A DNA stretch of 64,000 bases from Rhodococcus maanshanensis NBRC 100610 (lineage in GTDB: Bacteria > Actinomycetota > Actinomycetes > Mycobacteriales > Mycobacteriaceae): assembly GCF_001894865.1 (NCBI RefSeq), contig NZ_BCXA01000013.1, positions 62,001-126,000 of the forward strand, given 5' to 3'. The notes below the pieces were generated by a model. The model had not been told where the DNA came from. It worked only from the letters and a program-made list of their open reading frames with translations, and ran no database searches. This document shows, one piece after another, positions 34,058 through 43,660 of the stretch; position 1 is the first letter of the stretch, and every line of letters starts with the position of its first letter. The position numbers and the translations under genes are program-made.

Positions 34058-35620
34058 TCACCTTGGGGGTTTGCGAATGAGATCCGCGCACTTCTCCGCC
34101 ATGGTCATGACCGTGATGTTCGGGTTGACGGACGGCAGTTTCGGCATCGCCGACGCGTCGACCACCCGCAGGCGCTGCACGCCCTTCACCCGCAGCTGCG
34201 GATCCAGCACGGCGAGCGGGTCCTCGATCGACCCCATCCGCGCGGTTCCCGCGGGGTGGTAGACGGTGTTGTGCGTCTTGTGCACGTAGTCGAGCAGTTC
34301 CTCGTCGCTGACCGCCGCCGGTCCGGGCGCCAGTTCCCGTGCCACCCAGCCTCGCAGGGGTTCGTGCTCGGCGATGGTGCGCGCCAACCGGATACCCGCC
34401 AGCATCACCGTCTCGTCGTGGCCCTCGGGATCGGTGAAATATCGCGGATCCACCCTCGGCCGGTCCCGGAAGTCGCGGGAACGGAGCCGCACCGTGCCGC
34501 GGGATCGTCCCTGCGTCACGTTCGGCGTCAGACAGAATCCGTTGTCGGTGGTGGGATATCCCCACCGCAGCGTGTTCATGTCGAAGGGCACGCTGCCGTA
34601 GTGCATCATCAGGTCCGGCTGCGTCAGTCCGGGGACCGTGGTGGCGAAGAGGCCGATTTCCCACCACTGCGACGACGTCGTCACCATGGGCCTTGACGCC
34701 TCCCAGAACACCAGGCCCTCGACGTGGTCATCGAGGTTGCCGCCCACCCCGGGCGAGTCGACCCGCACGTCGATCCCGGTCTCCCTTAGGTGCACGGAGG
34801 GCCCGATTCCCGAGAGCATCAGCAGCTTCGGTGTATCGATCGCACCCGCAGTGACGATCACCTCGCGGCGGGCGGTGGCGGTGTCATAGCCCGTGAGATC
34901 CGGACGTTGGTAGCGCACCCCGGTGGCCGTCAGAGTGTCATCGATCAGCAGTTCGCTGACCCAGCAGTTCGTCCTGACCTCGAGATTCTTCCGCGTCCCC
35001 AGGATGGGGTGGAGGTAGGCGTGCGAGCTCGACATGCGATCGCCGTTCTCGGCGGCATTGATCTGGAACCAACCAGCACCGTTGAGTATCGTTGCACCCC
35101 TGTTGAATTGGACGGTGGGCAGTCCGGCCTCGGCGGCCGACGCCAGCACCGCGACGCCGCACGGATCATTCGGTGGGACGTCGCGTAGCCGCACCGGTCC
35201 GCTGTGGCCGTGCTGCCCGCCGGGGGCATCGTTGTTCTCCACCCGCGCCACGTAGGGCAATGTGTCCCTGGCGCCCCATCCGGTGGCGCCCATCGCCTCC
35301 CACTCGTCGAGGCACTCCGCCGGTGGCCAGAACGCGATGCACGAATTGTGTGACGAGCACCCGCCGAGGACTCGGGCCCTGGCGTGGCGCATGAAGCTGT
35401 TGCCCTTCTCCTGCGGCTCGACCGGGTAGTCCCAGTCGTACCCGGAGTCGAGAAGGTGCATCCACTGCGAGAGCTCGAGGATGTTGCGGTCATCCACATC
35501 CGACGGGCCGGCCTCGACGAGGCAGACCGTGACGGATGGATCCTCGCTGAGCCTGGCGGCGAGCACGCATCCCGCGGTGCCTCCACCCGCGATCACATAG
35601 TCGAAGACCGTGTCCGTCAC
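34058..35620 (-). CDS. GMC family FAD-dependent alcohol oxidoreductase (choline dehydrogenase-like)
   Basis: A 520-residue flavoenzyme. The FAD motif GGGTAG (12-17) and the following VEAG are at the start; the active-site pair is His455 in YHPAGT and Asn499 in NPN near the end. It oxidises an alcohol to an aldehyde, and the sequence is closest in design to choline-dehydrogenase-like enzymes. The GTG start overlaps the permease stop (GTGA). Neighbouring aldehyde dehydrogenase and permease suggest uptake and two-step oxidation of the same substrate. Confidence 0.9.
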   Translation of the reverse strand: MTDTVFDYVIAGGGTAGCVLAARLSEDPSVTVCLVEAGPSDVDDRNILELSQWMHLLDSGYDWDYPVEPQEKGNSFMRHARARVLGGCSSHNSCIAFWPPAECLDEWEAMGATGWGARDTLPYVARVENNDAPGGQHGHSGPVRLRDVPPNDPCGVAVLASAAEAGLPTVQFNRGATILNGAGWFQINAAENGDRMSSSHAYLHPILGTRKNLEVRTNCWVSELLIDDTLTATGVRYQRPDLTGYDTATARREVIVTAGAIDTPKLLMLSGIGPSVHLRETGIDVRVDSPGVGGNLDDHVEGLVFWEASRPMVTTSSQWWEIGLFATTVPGLTQPDLMMHYGSVPFDMNTLRWGYPTTDNGFCLTPNVTQGRSRGTVRLRSRDFRDRPRVDPRYFTDPEGHDETVMLAGIRLARTIAEHEPLRGWVARELAPGPAAVSDEELLDYVHKTHNTVYHPAGTARMGSIEDPLAVLDPQLRVKGVQRLRVVDASAMPKLPSVNPNITVMTMAEKCADLIRKPPR

Positions 35621-37164
35621 GATGGTTCGCCCTCCGGTGCCGCGGTGCGCGAGGTGGCCGCGTGTGAGGCAAGGGTGCCGAGGTGGTGTCGTCCCTTGAT
35701 GGCGTACCAGAGCAGGCCGAGGCACAGGATTGCGCCGATGTAGACGAAGGCGCCCCAGGTGTTGTACCAGGGCGTCCCGTACACCTCGGGGCGCGGCCAG
35801 GCGAGGTTCAGGGCCATTCCCACGCCCCAGACCACGGCGAGGATGTTCACGGGCAGGCCCCACCTGCCCATGGTGAAGTAGCCACCCTCCCGCAGATCCG
35901 GCGGCGGCCACTCACCCTTCAGCCGCTTCTTCAGCAGCGGTCCGGTGACCATCAGATAGGCGAGGTAGATCATGATGATGGCGATCGAGGTCAGCACGGT
36001 GAAGATCTGTGGTTGACCGATGTTCACCACGAGGATCAGGGCCGCGAGCACGCCGATCGCGATCGCGGGGACCACGGGCGTCTGGTGCTTGGGATGCACC
36101 CGGGCCAGCTTCTCCCCGAACGGCAGCGCGTTGTCGCGGGCCATGGCGAAGGTCAGGCGGATCGCGGCGGCGTGCACGGCGAGGGAGCACACGGTTATCG
36201 CGATCACGATGCAGATGAGGAATATCGTGCCGAGCGGTCCCCACATCACCTGCTCGACGATGTACTGGAGGCTGCCCTCGGGGCTGCCGAGCAGCGGATC
36301 GTCGAGATCGGGCGCCGCCATGACGGCGAACACCAGGATCGCCCCACCGATGACGAACGAAGCCAGGATCGCGCGGAAGATCGCCTTTGGCGCGGTCCGG
36401 CGCGGTTCGACGGTCTCCTCGCCGAGGGAACTCGCGGTGTCGAAGCCGTACATCACGTAGCCGGACGCCAGGGAGGCGACGAGGAAGGCCCCGAGATATC
36501 CGCCGCTCTCGCCCGCGCCGTAGCCGTGGGTGGAGAAGAACACCTCCGGACCTCTGGTGATGTTCGCCGCCAGGATCACGGCGATGAGGACGGCGGCGAT
36601 CAGCTCGATGAAGACGCCCGCGCTGTTGATCATCGCCATCAACCTGACGCCGTAGGCGTTGACGAAGGTGGTGAACGCGATCATGACGGTGCCGAGAATG
36701 ACCGCGTTCGTGGCGAAGTCGTACTCACCGCTGCCGTCGCCGACGATCTGGAAGCCGCTCCATATCCTCGGCAGGTTGAGCTGCAACGCGAGGACCACGG
36801 CCGAGAGCGTCACGATCGAGGCGGTGAGCATCAGCCAGCCGGACGTCCATCCCACGATCCGGCTGCCCAAGATCTTCGCCCAGTTGTACACGGAACCCGC
36901 CACCGGGTACTTGGCAGCCAGTTCCATGAAGCACAGCGCGACGGCCAGCTGGCCGATGAAAACCATCGGCCACGACCACAGATACGCGGGTCCCGCGTTT
37001 CCGAACCCGAAATAGAACAGTTGGAAGGTGCCGGTGAGGATGGAGATGTAGCTGACCCCGGCGGCGAAGCTGGCGAATTTGCCGAGGCTTCGGTCCAGGG
37101 ACTCCTTGTATCCGAAGTCGCCGAGGCCGCTGTCGCCTGCCGCGATCTCGCGCTGAGTGGTCAT
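35617..37164 (-). CDS. APC superfamily permease
   Basis: A 515-residue transporter with about 12 membrane helices. The order, including FMELAAKYPVAGSVYNWAKIL in the second helix region and GFDTASSLGEETVEPRRTAPKAIFRAI in the middle, is that of amino acid/choline or ethanolamine permeases of the APC family. The ATG at 37164 is preceded by GGAGGG. Overlap of its stop with the GMC start and 25 bp to the dehydrogenase gene place it in one operon. Substrate is inferred to be an amino alcohol. Confidence 0.88.
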   Translation of the reverse strand: MTTQREIAAGDSGLGDFGYKESLDRSLGKFASFAAGVSYISILTGTFQLFYFGFGNAGPAYLWSWPMVFIGQLAVALCFMELAAKYPVAGSVYNWAKILGSRIVGWTSGWLMLTASIVTLSAVVLALQLNLPRIWSGFQIVGDGSGEYDFATNAVILGTVMIAFTTFVNAYGVRLMAMINSAGVFIELIAAVLIAVILAANITRGPEVFFSTHGYGAGESGGYLGAFLVASLASGYVMYGFDTASSLGEETVEPRRTAPKAIFRAILASFVIGGAILVFAVMAAPDLDDPLLGSPEGSLQYIVEQVMWGPLGTIFLICIVIAITVCSLAVHAAAIRLTFAMARDNALPFGEKLARVHPKHQTPVVPAIAIGVLAALILVVNIGQPQIFTVLTSIAIIMIYLAYLMVTGPLLKKRLKGEWPPPDLREGGYFTMGRWGLPVNILAVVWGVGMALNLAWPRPEVYGTPWYNTWGAFVYIGAILCLGLLWYAIKGRHHLGTLASHAATSRTAAPEGEPS

Positions 37165-37189
37165 GTCCGTGCGCCCTCCCCGGGTTCGG

Positions 37190-38698
37190 TCAGTCGTTGT
37201 CGAACCAACCCGCCGCAGTCGGCGCGGTGTTGTGCCAGATGTGTTTGATCTCCTGGTACTCGGACAGTCCGGCGGGGCCCAGTTCGCGCCCGTTCCCCGA
37301 TCTCTTGTATCCGCCCCATTCGGCGGCGGCTGTGTAGTAGCCGAAGTCGTTGAGCCATACCGTGCCGTGGCGCAGGCCGCGAACCATGCGTTCGCCCCTG
37401 GCACCATCGGCGGTCCGGACCCCCGCGGCCAGCCCGTACTCGGTGTCGTTGCCGAGCCGGAGGGCCTCCGCCTCCGTGGTGAACCGCTCGACGGTGAGGA
37501 TGGGGCCGAAGGTCTCCTCCCGCACGATGCGCATGTTCCGGTCGCAGCGGTCGAAGATGGTGGGCAGGTAGAAGCTGCCCCGCTCCAGTTCCGGGTTCGG
37601 AGGGCGAGACCCGCCGGTCACCAGCTCGGCGCCTTCGGAGACACCGAGGGCCACATAGCGTTCGATCTTCTCGCGATGTGCCATCGACACCAGCGGCCCG
37701 GTTCGGCTGGCGGGATCGAGGCCGTCGCCCATCCGGATCTTCTCGGCGCGCGCGGCGAGAGCGGCTACGAAGCGGTCGGCAATCGAGTCCTCGATGATCA
37801 GGCGGGTACCCGCGGAGCAGACCTGTCCGGAGTGCAGGAAGACCCCGGTGAGCACCTGGTCGACGGAGTCGTCACCGTCAGCGTCGGCGAAGACGATGTG
37901 CGGGTTCTTCCCACCGAGCTCCACCGCGACCTTGGTGACATGCTTGGCGGCTGTCTCGAGGATGACGCGTCCCGTGACCAGTCCACCCGTGAACGAGATG
38001 AAATCGACGTCCGGGGTGTCGGTGAGCGCGCTGCCGAGGACAGCTCCGCTGCCCTGCACCAGGTTCACCACGCCCCTCGGCACCCCGGCCTCCTCGATGA
38101 GTTTGACGAAGGCGATGGTGCTGAGCGGGGTGACCTCGCTCGGCTTGACGACCATCGTGCAGCCGGCGGCCAGCGCCGGCGCGATCTTCCACGAGATCTG
38201 CAGCAGCGGGTAGTTCCAGGGTGCGATCAGGACGCAGACGCCGATCGGCTCGTGCACCACCCGGCTGATCACGTCGGGCCGGCCGACATCCACCAACCGA
38301 TCCGATTCGATTGCGGCGAGTCGCGCGTAGTACCGGCAGACCGACACCACGTCGTCGATGTCGATCCTGCTCTCCGCCAGCGTCTTCCCGGTGTCGAGGG
38401 TTTCGATCCGTGCCAGCTTCTCCTTGTCGCGCTCGAGCAGGTCGGCGATGGTTGCGAGTAACGCGGTGCGTTCCGCAACGGGCGTCCTGGGCCAGGTTCC
38501 CTCGTCGAAGGCCCCGCGCGCCGCCGCGATGGCGCGGGTGGCGTCTTCTGGGGCTGCCTCGTCGACCGTGGCCACCACCGAACCGTCGGCAGGATTGAGG
38601 CAGTCGCGGGTGTCGCCGGAACTGGAGCGGACCCATGTCCCGTCGATGAACAAGCCCGTATCGAACAGGTCGCCGATCGACTCGTCCTGCAACTTCAC
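37190..38698 (-). CDS. aldehyde dehydrogenase (betaine-aldehyde dehydrogenase-like)
   Basis: A 502-residue NAD(P)-dependent enzyme. General base Glu260 (VELGGKN) and nucleophile Cys294 (GQVCSAG) are 34 residues apart as usual in the family, and the cofactor region is PWNYPLLQISWKIAPALAAG. It would oxidise the aldehyde made by the GMC enzyme. I chose the GTG at 38698, which has GGAG 6 nt upstream and gives the usual length; a GTG at 38785 would add 29 residues. It is the first gene of the operon and follows an operator-like palindrome. Confidence 0.9.
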   Translation of the reverse strand: MKLQDESIGDLFDTGLFIDGTWVRSSSGDTRDCLNPADGSVVATVDEAAPEDATRAIAAARGAFDEGTWPRTPVAERTALLATIADLLERDKEKLARIETLDTGKTLAESRIDIDDVVSVCRYYARLAAIESDRLVDVGRPDVISRVVHEPIGVCVLIAPWNYPLLQISWKIAPALAAGCTMVVKPSEVTPLSTIAFVKLIEEAGVPRGVVNLVQGSGAVLGSALTDTPDVDFISFTGGLVTGRVILETAAKHVTKVAVELGGKNPHIVFADADGDDSVDQVLTGVFLHSGQVCSAGTRLIIEDSIADRFVAALAARAEKIRMGDGLDPASRTGPLVSMAHREKIERYVALGVSEGAELVTGGSRPPNPELERGSFYLPTIFDRCDRNMRIVREETFGPILTVERFTTEAEALRLGNDTEYGLAAGVRTADGARGERMVRGLRHGTVWLNDFGYYTAAAEWGGYKRSGNGRELGPAGLSEYQEIKHIWHNTAPTAAGWFDND

Positions 38699-39071
38699 GC
38701 TCAACTCCGGGCCTCGCTTCCTCTCCCGGTTGCGGAGCAACCGGTCATGGAACTCATCGATGTGACGCTCTGCCGGGACAAGCACGCCCTTCTACCGTAG
38801 GCCGGTGGGCACGGTGTTGGCCGAGTTCACGGGATTTCTTTCGAGCCCTCATTTGGGCAAAGTCATGGACAAGTGTCCAGATGGGTGGCACGCTACGGGT
38901 GGCCGGTCGTCCGGTCATCGCACGCCCGGGGATGCGCAGGATCGGACTGATCTGCCAGGCCTAGGGTGTCGAGGCAGTGTCCGTGTCGGATAGGCGGATT
39001 GGGGCGCGATCGCGGCCGATCCGGGTGCTACCCGGCGCTGTTGTCCGAACTCAAAGTACGGAAGGTTTTCC
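38699..39071. other. divergent regulatory region with a TGGACA palindrome
   Basis: No gene is supported in this 373-bp stretch. A perfect inverted repeat TGGACA-AG-TGTCCA at 38866-38879 lies between the operon on the minus strand and the phospholipase gene on the plus strand and could control either one. A GGAAGG ribosome site near the right end serves the phospholipase start. Confidence 0.5.
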
Positions 39072-41276
39072 TTGACTCGCGACATGCCCCGGCGACGTTT
39101 CCTCACCCTCGGCGCGGGGGCATTCGGTGCCGCGGCCGCGGGCTCGCTGCTCCCACCGTCGCTGCAGGCCGCCCTCGCCAGCCCCGTCCCGCCCGGCGGT
39201 CTCGACTCCGTCGAACACGTGGTGCTCCTGATGCAGGAGAACCGTTCTTTCGACCACTACTTCGGGGCGTTCCGCGGCGTCCGGGGGTTCGGCGACCCCA
39301 ATGCGCTGACGCTGAGGACCGGCCGCACTGTCTACGAGCAGCCCGCCCAAGGGGGAGTGGTGGCTCCGTACCCGATCCGCGCCTCCGCGGCGGCGCAGCG
39401 GATGGACACGCAGAACGTCACCGCGCTCGACCACGGCTGGGAGGGCGGTCACGAGGCGCTGGCGGGAGGCTGGCACGACGGGTGGGTTCCCGCCAAGACC
39501 TCGGCGACGATGGCGCACTACGACCGTCAGGACATCCCGTTCCACTACGAGTTGGCGGATGCGTTCACGATCTGCGACGCGTACCACTGCTCGGTGCCGA
39601 CCTCGACCAGCCCCAACCGCAACTACTGGGTCAGCGGGTACACCGGGTTCGAGGCCGATGGATCGCGCGCGGTGACCAATGCCGCATACGACCCATGGCA
39701 CGAGGGGTACCACTGGAGCACGGTGCCGGAACGGCTGGAGGCTGCCGGGGTCTCATGGAAGACGTATCAGGAGTGGGACAACTTCTCCGACAACAACTTC
39801 GACTATTTCGCCAGCTTCAAGAAGGTGGTCGCCCAGCTCTTCGGTCATCCCGGACTCGTTCCGTATCAGCTCGCAACCCTGCCGGGGTTCTACCTCGCGC
39901 TGGAGAAGATGCCGCCGCCCGCCCAGGACGCACTGCTCCGCGTCCTCGACGATGCGGTGAGTCGGCTCTCGCCCGCGGACCGGCGGCTGTTCGACCGGGG
40001 CCTGCGTCGTGGGCGGCCCGGCACCCTGGCCTCCGCCTTCCGCGCGGATGTCGAGGCGGGCACGCTGCCGCAGGTGTCGTACCTGGTGCCGAACACCATC
40101 GATTCGGAGCATCCCTCGGGATCCTCCCCAGCCGCGAGCGCGACGCTGCTCTACCAGGTGCTCGACGCGATCGCCTCCGATCCCGCAACCTGGTCGAAGA
40201 CCGCGGTGTTCGTCAACTTCGACGAGAACGACGGCTATTTCGACCACGTGCCGCCGCCGATGCCGCCTCGGGAGGTGGGTGACGAGTACGTCGGCGACCT
40301 GCCGCTCGGGCTCGGGCCGCGGGTCCCGATGACCATCGTCTCCCCATGGACCGTTGGCGGGTTCGTGTGCTCGCAGGTGTTCGATCACACGTCGATCACC
40401 CAGTTCCTCGAGAAGCGCTTCGGCTTCACGCAGCCCGAGATCAGCGCCTGGCGCCGGACCGTCAGCGGCGATCTGACCTCGGCCTTCGACTTCGGGACGC
40501 CGCGCACGCGACCCACGCTCACCCGGCCCCCTGCTACTCCGCCGCTGGATCCACGGTGGACGCCCGCGCCGCCGCCGACCCAGCGGATGCCGGTCCAGGA
40601 GCCGGGCACCAGGCCGGCAAGGGCGCTGCCCTACCAGCCCGACGCGAACGCCGTTCTGGATCCGGGTGCGCGGACGCTGACCGTCGACTTCGCCAACAAG
40701 GGCGCGGAGAGCGTGCACTTCGCGCTGTACCCCTACGCGGAGGAGTTCGCGCTTCCACGGCACTTCGACGTCGTCGAGTCGGCCTCCGCGACCGTCGCCG
40801 TGCCGGGCGACCGGTACTCGCTGATCGCGCTCGGCCCCAACGGTTTCCGGCGCCAGTTCGGGGGAAGCCTGACCGGTACGGCCGCGGCACTGGTGGTGCG
40901 CACCAGCGTCGATTCAGGCGCCCGCGGCCTGCGCGTGACCGTGCGCAACCCCGGCTCCTCGGCGGTGACCGTGCGGTTGTCGACGGGTGGGGGCGATCGC
41001 GGCGGCGTGGTCGCGGCCGGCGCCGAGTCGTCCTGGTCGGTGCCGTCGAGTGAGGGCTGGTACGAGGCGGAACTGACCGTCGTCGAGGACGGCTCCTTCC
41101 GCAGGAGCTGGCTCGGACACATCGAGAACGGCAAGGCGAGCGTCAGCCAGGGTGCGGTCGTGGTGGCCGCGACCGGGGACCTGACCTGGACGCCCCCGCC
41201 GCCGCCCGCGGCGCCGGAGGCGGGGTCCGGCTCGCTCGCGGGGGCGTCGTCGATGCTCGGCACCGGTTCCGCGTAG
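39072..41276 (+). CDS. phosphocholine-type phospholipase C, Tat-exported
   Basis: A 734-residue exported enzyme. The Tat signal has three arginines (7-9, PRRRFLTLG). The phosphoesterase domain starts with HVVLLMQENRSFDHYFGAFRG (about 48-68), whose Glu and Asn bind metal, and runs to about 480. Two C-terminal PLC domains (DUF756 type) follow, beginning near 530 (DPGARTLTVDF) and 620. It cleaves phosphatidylcholine or sphingomyelin. TTG at 39072 has GGAAGG 6 nt upstream; ATG at 39084 is also possible. Confidence 0.9.
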   Translation: MTRDMPRRRFLTLGAGAFGAAAAGSLLPPSLQAALASPVPPGGLDSVEHVVLLMQENRSFDHYFGAFRGVRGFGDPNALTLRTGRTVYEQPAQGGVVAPYPIRASAAAQRMDTQNVTALDHGWEGGHEALAGGWHDGWVPAKTSATMAHYDRQDIPFHYELADAFTICDAYHCSVPTSTSPNRNYWVSGYTGFEADGSRAVTNAAYDPWHEGYHWSTVPERLEAAGVSWKTYQEWDNFSDNNFDYFASFKKVVAQLFGHPGLVPYQLATLPGFYLALEKMPPPAQDALLRVLDDAVSRLSPADRRLFDRGLRRGRPGTLASAFRADVEAGTLPQVSYLVPNTIDSEHPSGSSPAASATLLYQVLDAIASDPATWSKTAVFVNFDENDGYFDHVPPPMPPREVGDEYVGDLPLGLGPRVPMTIVSPWTVGGFVCSQVFDHTSITQFLEKRFGFTQPEISAWRRTVSGDLTSAFDFGTPRTRPTLTRPPATPPLDPRWTPAPPPTQRMPVQEPGTRPARALPYQPDANAVLDPGARTLTVDFANKGAESVHFALYPYAEEFALPRHFDVVESASATVAVPGDRYSLIALGPNGFRRQFGGSLTGTAAALVVRTSVDSGARGLRVTVRNPGSSAVTVRLSTGGGDRGGVVAAGAESSWSVPSSEGWYEAELTVVEDGSFRRSWLGHIENGKASVSQGAVVVAATGDLTWTPPPPPAAPEAGSGSLAGASSMLGTGSA

Positions 41277-41319
41277 TTCGGGAATCGGGACGGGCGCCGA
41301 TACGCCCTAGTCTGGTGGG

Positions 41320-41964
41320 GTGGAAGCGGTGAGTGAGGTGGAGCGACAATACGGCGGGAGACCGGTGACGGCCCGCCGGGCAGAACGCCGATCTCAGTTC
41401 ATCGCTGCGGCACTCGCCGTGTTCACCGAAAAGGGTTACGCGCGAAGCTCGGTCGCCGATGTCTGCGCCGCCGCGGGGCTCGCTCGTAGCCAGTTCTATG
41501 CCGAGTTCGCCAGCCGTGAGGATCTCCTTCTCGCGCTCTACGATCAGATCCAGTCCGATGCCAGGGAGGCGATGGTCGCGGCGCTCGCCGAGGTGGCCTC
41601 GTCGGAGCTGCGCGATCTCGTCGCGGCCGCGATGGAGGCCTTCGTCGAGTCGATCGGCGCCGACCCGCGGCGGGCGCAGATCTCGTACGTCGACATCGTC
41701 GGCGTCAGCCCCCGCGTCGAGCAGCATCGACTCGACCAGCGGGTGGTCTGGGCCGGATTCTTCGAGTCGACGCTGAGGGGCGTCATGGGCGAGGGTTTCG
41801 AACCGCCGGGCGGGTACCCGTTGGCCGCGACGGCCTTCATCGGCGCGCTCACGGCGCTGGTGCACCAGTGGAGCACCACCGATCCGCGGCCTCCCGTCAC
41901 CGGCCTCGTCGAGGTGATGACGACGTTACTGAGCGCGCTGGCACGCGACGCCTCCGAGACCTAG
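41320..41964 (+). CDS. TetR family transcriptional regulator
   Basis: A 214-residue regulator. The helix-turn-helix domain spans about 20-66 (RRSQFIAAALAVFTEKGYARSSVADVCAAAGLARSQFYAEFASREDLL). The C-terminal ligand domain is alpha-helical. GTG start. It lies directly upstream of the secreted lipase gene, and a palindrome in the 156-bp gap (42021-42046) is its best candidate operator. Confidence 0.9.
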   Translation: MEAVSEVERQYGGRPVTARRAERRSQFIAAALAVFTEKGYARSSVADVCAAAGLARSQFYAEFASREDLLLALYDQIQSDAREAMVAALAEVASSELRDLVAAAMEAFVESIGADPRRAQISYVDIVGVSPRVEQHRLDQRVVWAGFFESTLRGVMGEGFEPPGGYPLAATAFIGALTALVHQWSTTDPRPPVTGLVEVMTTLLSALARDASET

Positions 41965-42020
41965 GTCATCTGACTCCGACCATTGTCATCTGGCACACAG
42001 CGCTCTACAGTCGTGCGAAC

Positions 42021-42046
42021 AAAGTTAGACACAGGTATCTAACTTT
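42021..42046. promoter_or_regulatory. perfect palindrome before the secreted lipase gene
   Basis: AAAGTTAGA at 42021-42029 and TCTAACTTT at 42038-42046 form a perfect 9-bp inverted repeat with an 8-nt spacer, about 75 nt before the lipase ATG. AT-rich arms in GC-rich DNA are typical of TetR operators. Confidence 0.65.
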
Positions 42047-42120
42047 CGGTGGTTTGCTCGCGAGACCCGGGCCGGGGCGCGGACCACGATCGCGGACACC
42101 GGCACGGGGAGGGCGTGGTC

Positions 42121-43566
42121 ATGGCAGGGGGCAGGGTGTTCGGGCGAGGGCTGCGCCGGGTGTGCGTGGCGGCCGCGGTGGCGGTGATGGGGCAGGTCGC
42201 GTTCTCCGGTCCGGCGTTAGGTGCGCCCGCGGCCGCAGATGCGCCGGGTGTCACCCCACAGGTGGCAGTGCAGCCGCCGCTGCCCTTTCCTGTTCCGCCG
42301 AAGATCCCCGAGTTCGACGCGGAGTTCTACAGCCCGCCCGCCGAGGTGGTGGCGTCGAAGGCGCCCGGCGAGATCATTGCCGCACGCCAGGTCCATCTGG
42401 CGAACTTCAGTGTGATTCCGTTGAACGTCGACGCCTGGCAGGTCTCGTACCGGTCGAACAACGGTCGGGACGAGGCGATCCCCGCGGTGGCCACGGTGAT
42501 CAAGCCCCGCGGCGGAACCAGGGACGGGGCGCCGCGCCCGCTGCTGTCGTTCCAGATGGCCGAGGACTCGCTCGGGCGCTACTGCGCTCCGTCGTACGTC
42601 ATGCAGCAGGCGTCGGTGCCGTGGATGCTCACCGGTGCCGTCACCTCGGGCGCGCAGTTCCTGGAGGTGCAGGCCGCGCTGGCGCAGGGCTGGGCAGTGG
42701 TGGTCCCGGACCATCAGGGACCGAACTCGTCCTTCGCCGCCGGCCCCGTGGCGGGGCGGATCACCCTCGACGGCATCCGGGCCGCGGAGAACTTCGCGCC
42801 GATGCAGCTGAACGGCCGGTCGACCAAGGTGGGAATGGTCGGCTACTCCGGCGGGTCGATCCCGACCGGACACGCTGCCGAGCTGCGCAAGTCCTATGCA
42901 CCCGAACTCGACATCGTGGGCGCCGCCGCCGGTGGCGTCGCCGCTGACCTCGGCGCGCTGGTCGAGAACGCGAACAACGCGCTCGGCGCAGGCATCGTGG
43001 CCTCGGGCGTGATCGGTGTCAGCCGCGAGGACCCCGAGCTGGCGGCGTTCGTCGACGAGCGCATCAACCCGGTCGGCCGCGCGCTCTTCGCGGCCAAGGA
43101 CAACCTCTGCGTGGCGTGGAACTCCTCGCTGGCGCCGCTGCTCAACCTGAAGGGATTCTTCGACGGCGGCGATCCGCTGCAGAATCCGGTCGCGAAGAAG
43201 GCCCTCGCCCGGACGGCGATGGGGACGTCGGTGCCCGACATGCCCGTGTACATCTATCAGTCGAACCCGGATTGGCTCGTTCCGGTCGGCCCGGTGAACA
43301 AGCTGGTCGGGACCTACTGCCAGGACCCGTCGGCGAGCGTGACCTACACGCGAGATCATTTCAGCGAGCACCTGAGCCTGGAGGTGGCCGCCGTCCCGAG
43401 CGTCATCCTGTGGATGCGCGACCGGTTCGCGGGCGTGCCTGCGCAGAAGGGGTGCAGCACCACCGATGTCGGATCGATCGCGCTGGATTCGAAGACGTGG
43501 CCGGTGTGGGTGCAGGTCGTCGGCGAGGAGCTCGCAGGCCTGTTCGGAAAGCCGATCGGGGCCTGA
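42121..43566 (+). CDS. secreted lipase (LIP family)
   Basis: A 481-residue secreted lipase of the fungal-type LIP family common in Rhodococcus, Nocardia and mycobacteria. The signal peptide ends near ALGAPAAA (about 38-42). Ser243 is the nucleophile in GYSGGS; the Asp in NPDWLVP and His in DHFSEHLS complete a triad. The longer frame from 42049 is rejected because the ATG at 42121 starts the signal peptide and is preceded by GGGAGGG. Likely controlled by the TetR gene just upstream. Confidence 0.88.
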   Translation: MAGGRVFGRGLRRVCVAAAVAVMGQVAFSGPALGAPAAADAPGVTPQVAVQPPLPFPVPPKIPEFDAEFYSPPAEVVASKAPGEIIAARQVHLANFSVIPLNVDAWQVSYRSNNGRDEAIPAVATVIKPRGGTRDGAPRPLLSFQMAEDSLGRYCAPSYVMQQASVPWMLTGAVTSGAQFLEVQAALAQGWAVVVPDHQGPNSSFAAGPVAGRITLDGIRAAENFAPMQLNGRSTKVGMVGYSGGSIPTGHAAELRKSYAPELDIVGAAAGGVAADLGALVENANNALGAGIVASGVIGVSREDPELAAFVDERINPVGRALFAAKDNLCVAWNSSLAPLLNLKGFFDGGDPLQNPVAKKALARTAMGTSVPDMPVYIYQSNPDWLVPVGPVNKLVGTYCQDPSASVTYTRDHFSEHLSLEVAAVPSVILWMRDRFAGVPAQKGCSTTDVGSIALDSKTWPVWVQVVGEELAGLFGKPIGA

Positions 43567-43660
43567 GGAGTTCGGCCCGCTAGTAGGGTGCGAACTGCCG
43601 AGAACGGCGACGGCCCGACGCAGCGGCGCGCTGCCCGTCGCCCGCCGGGGAGGAACGAGA

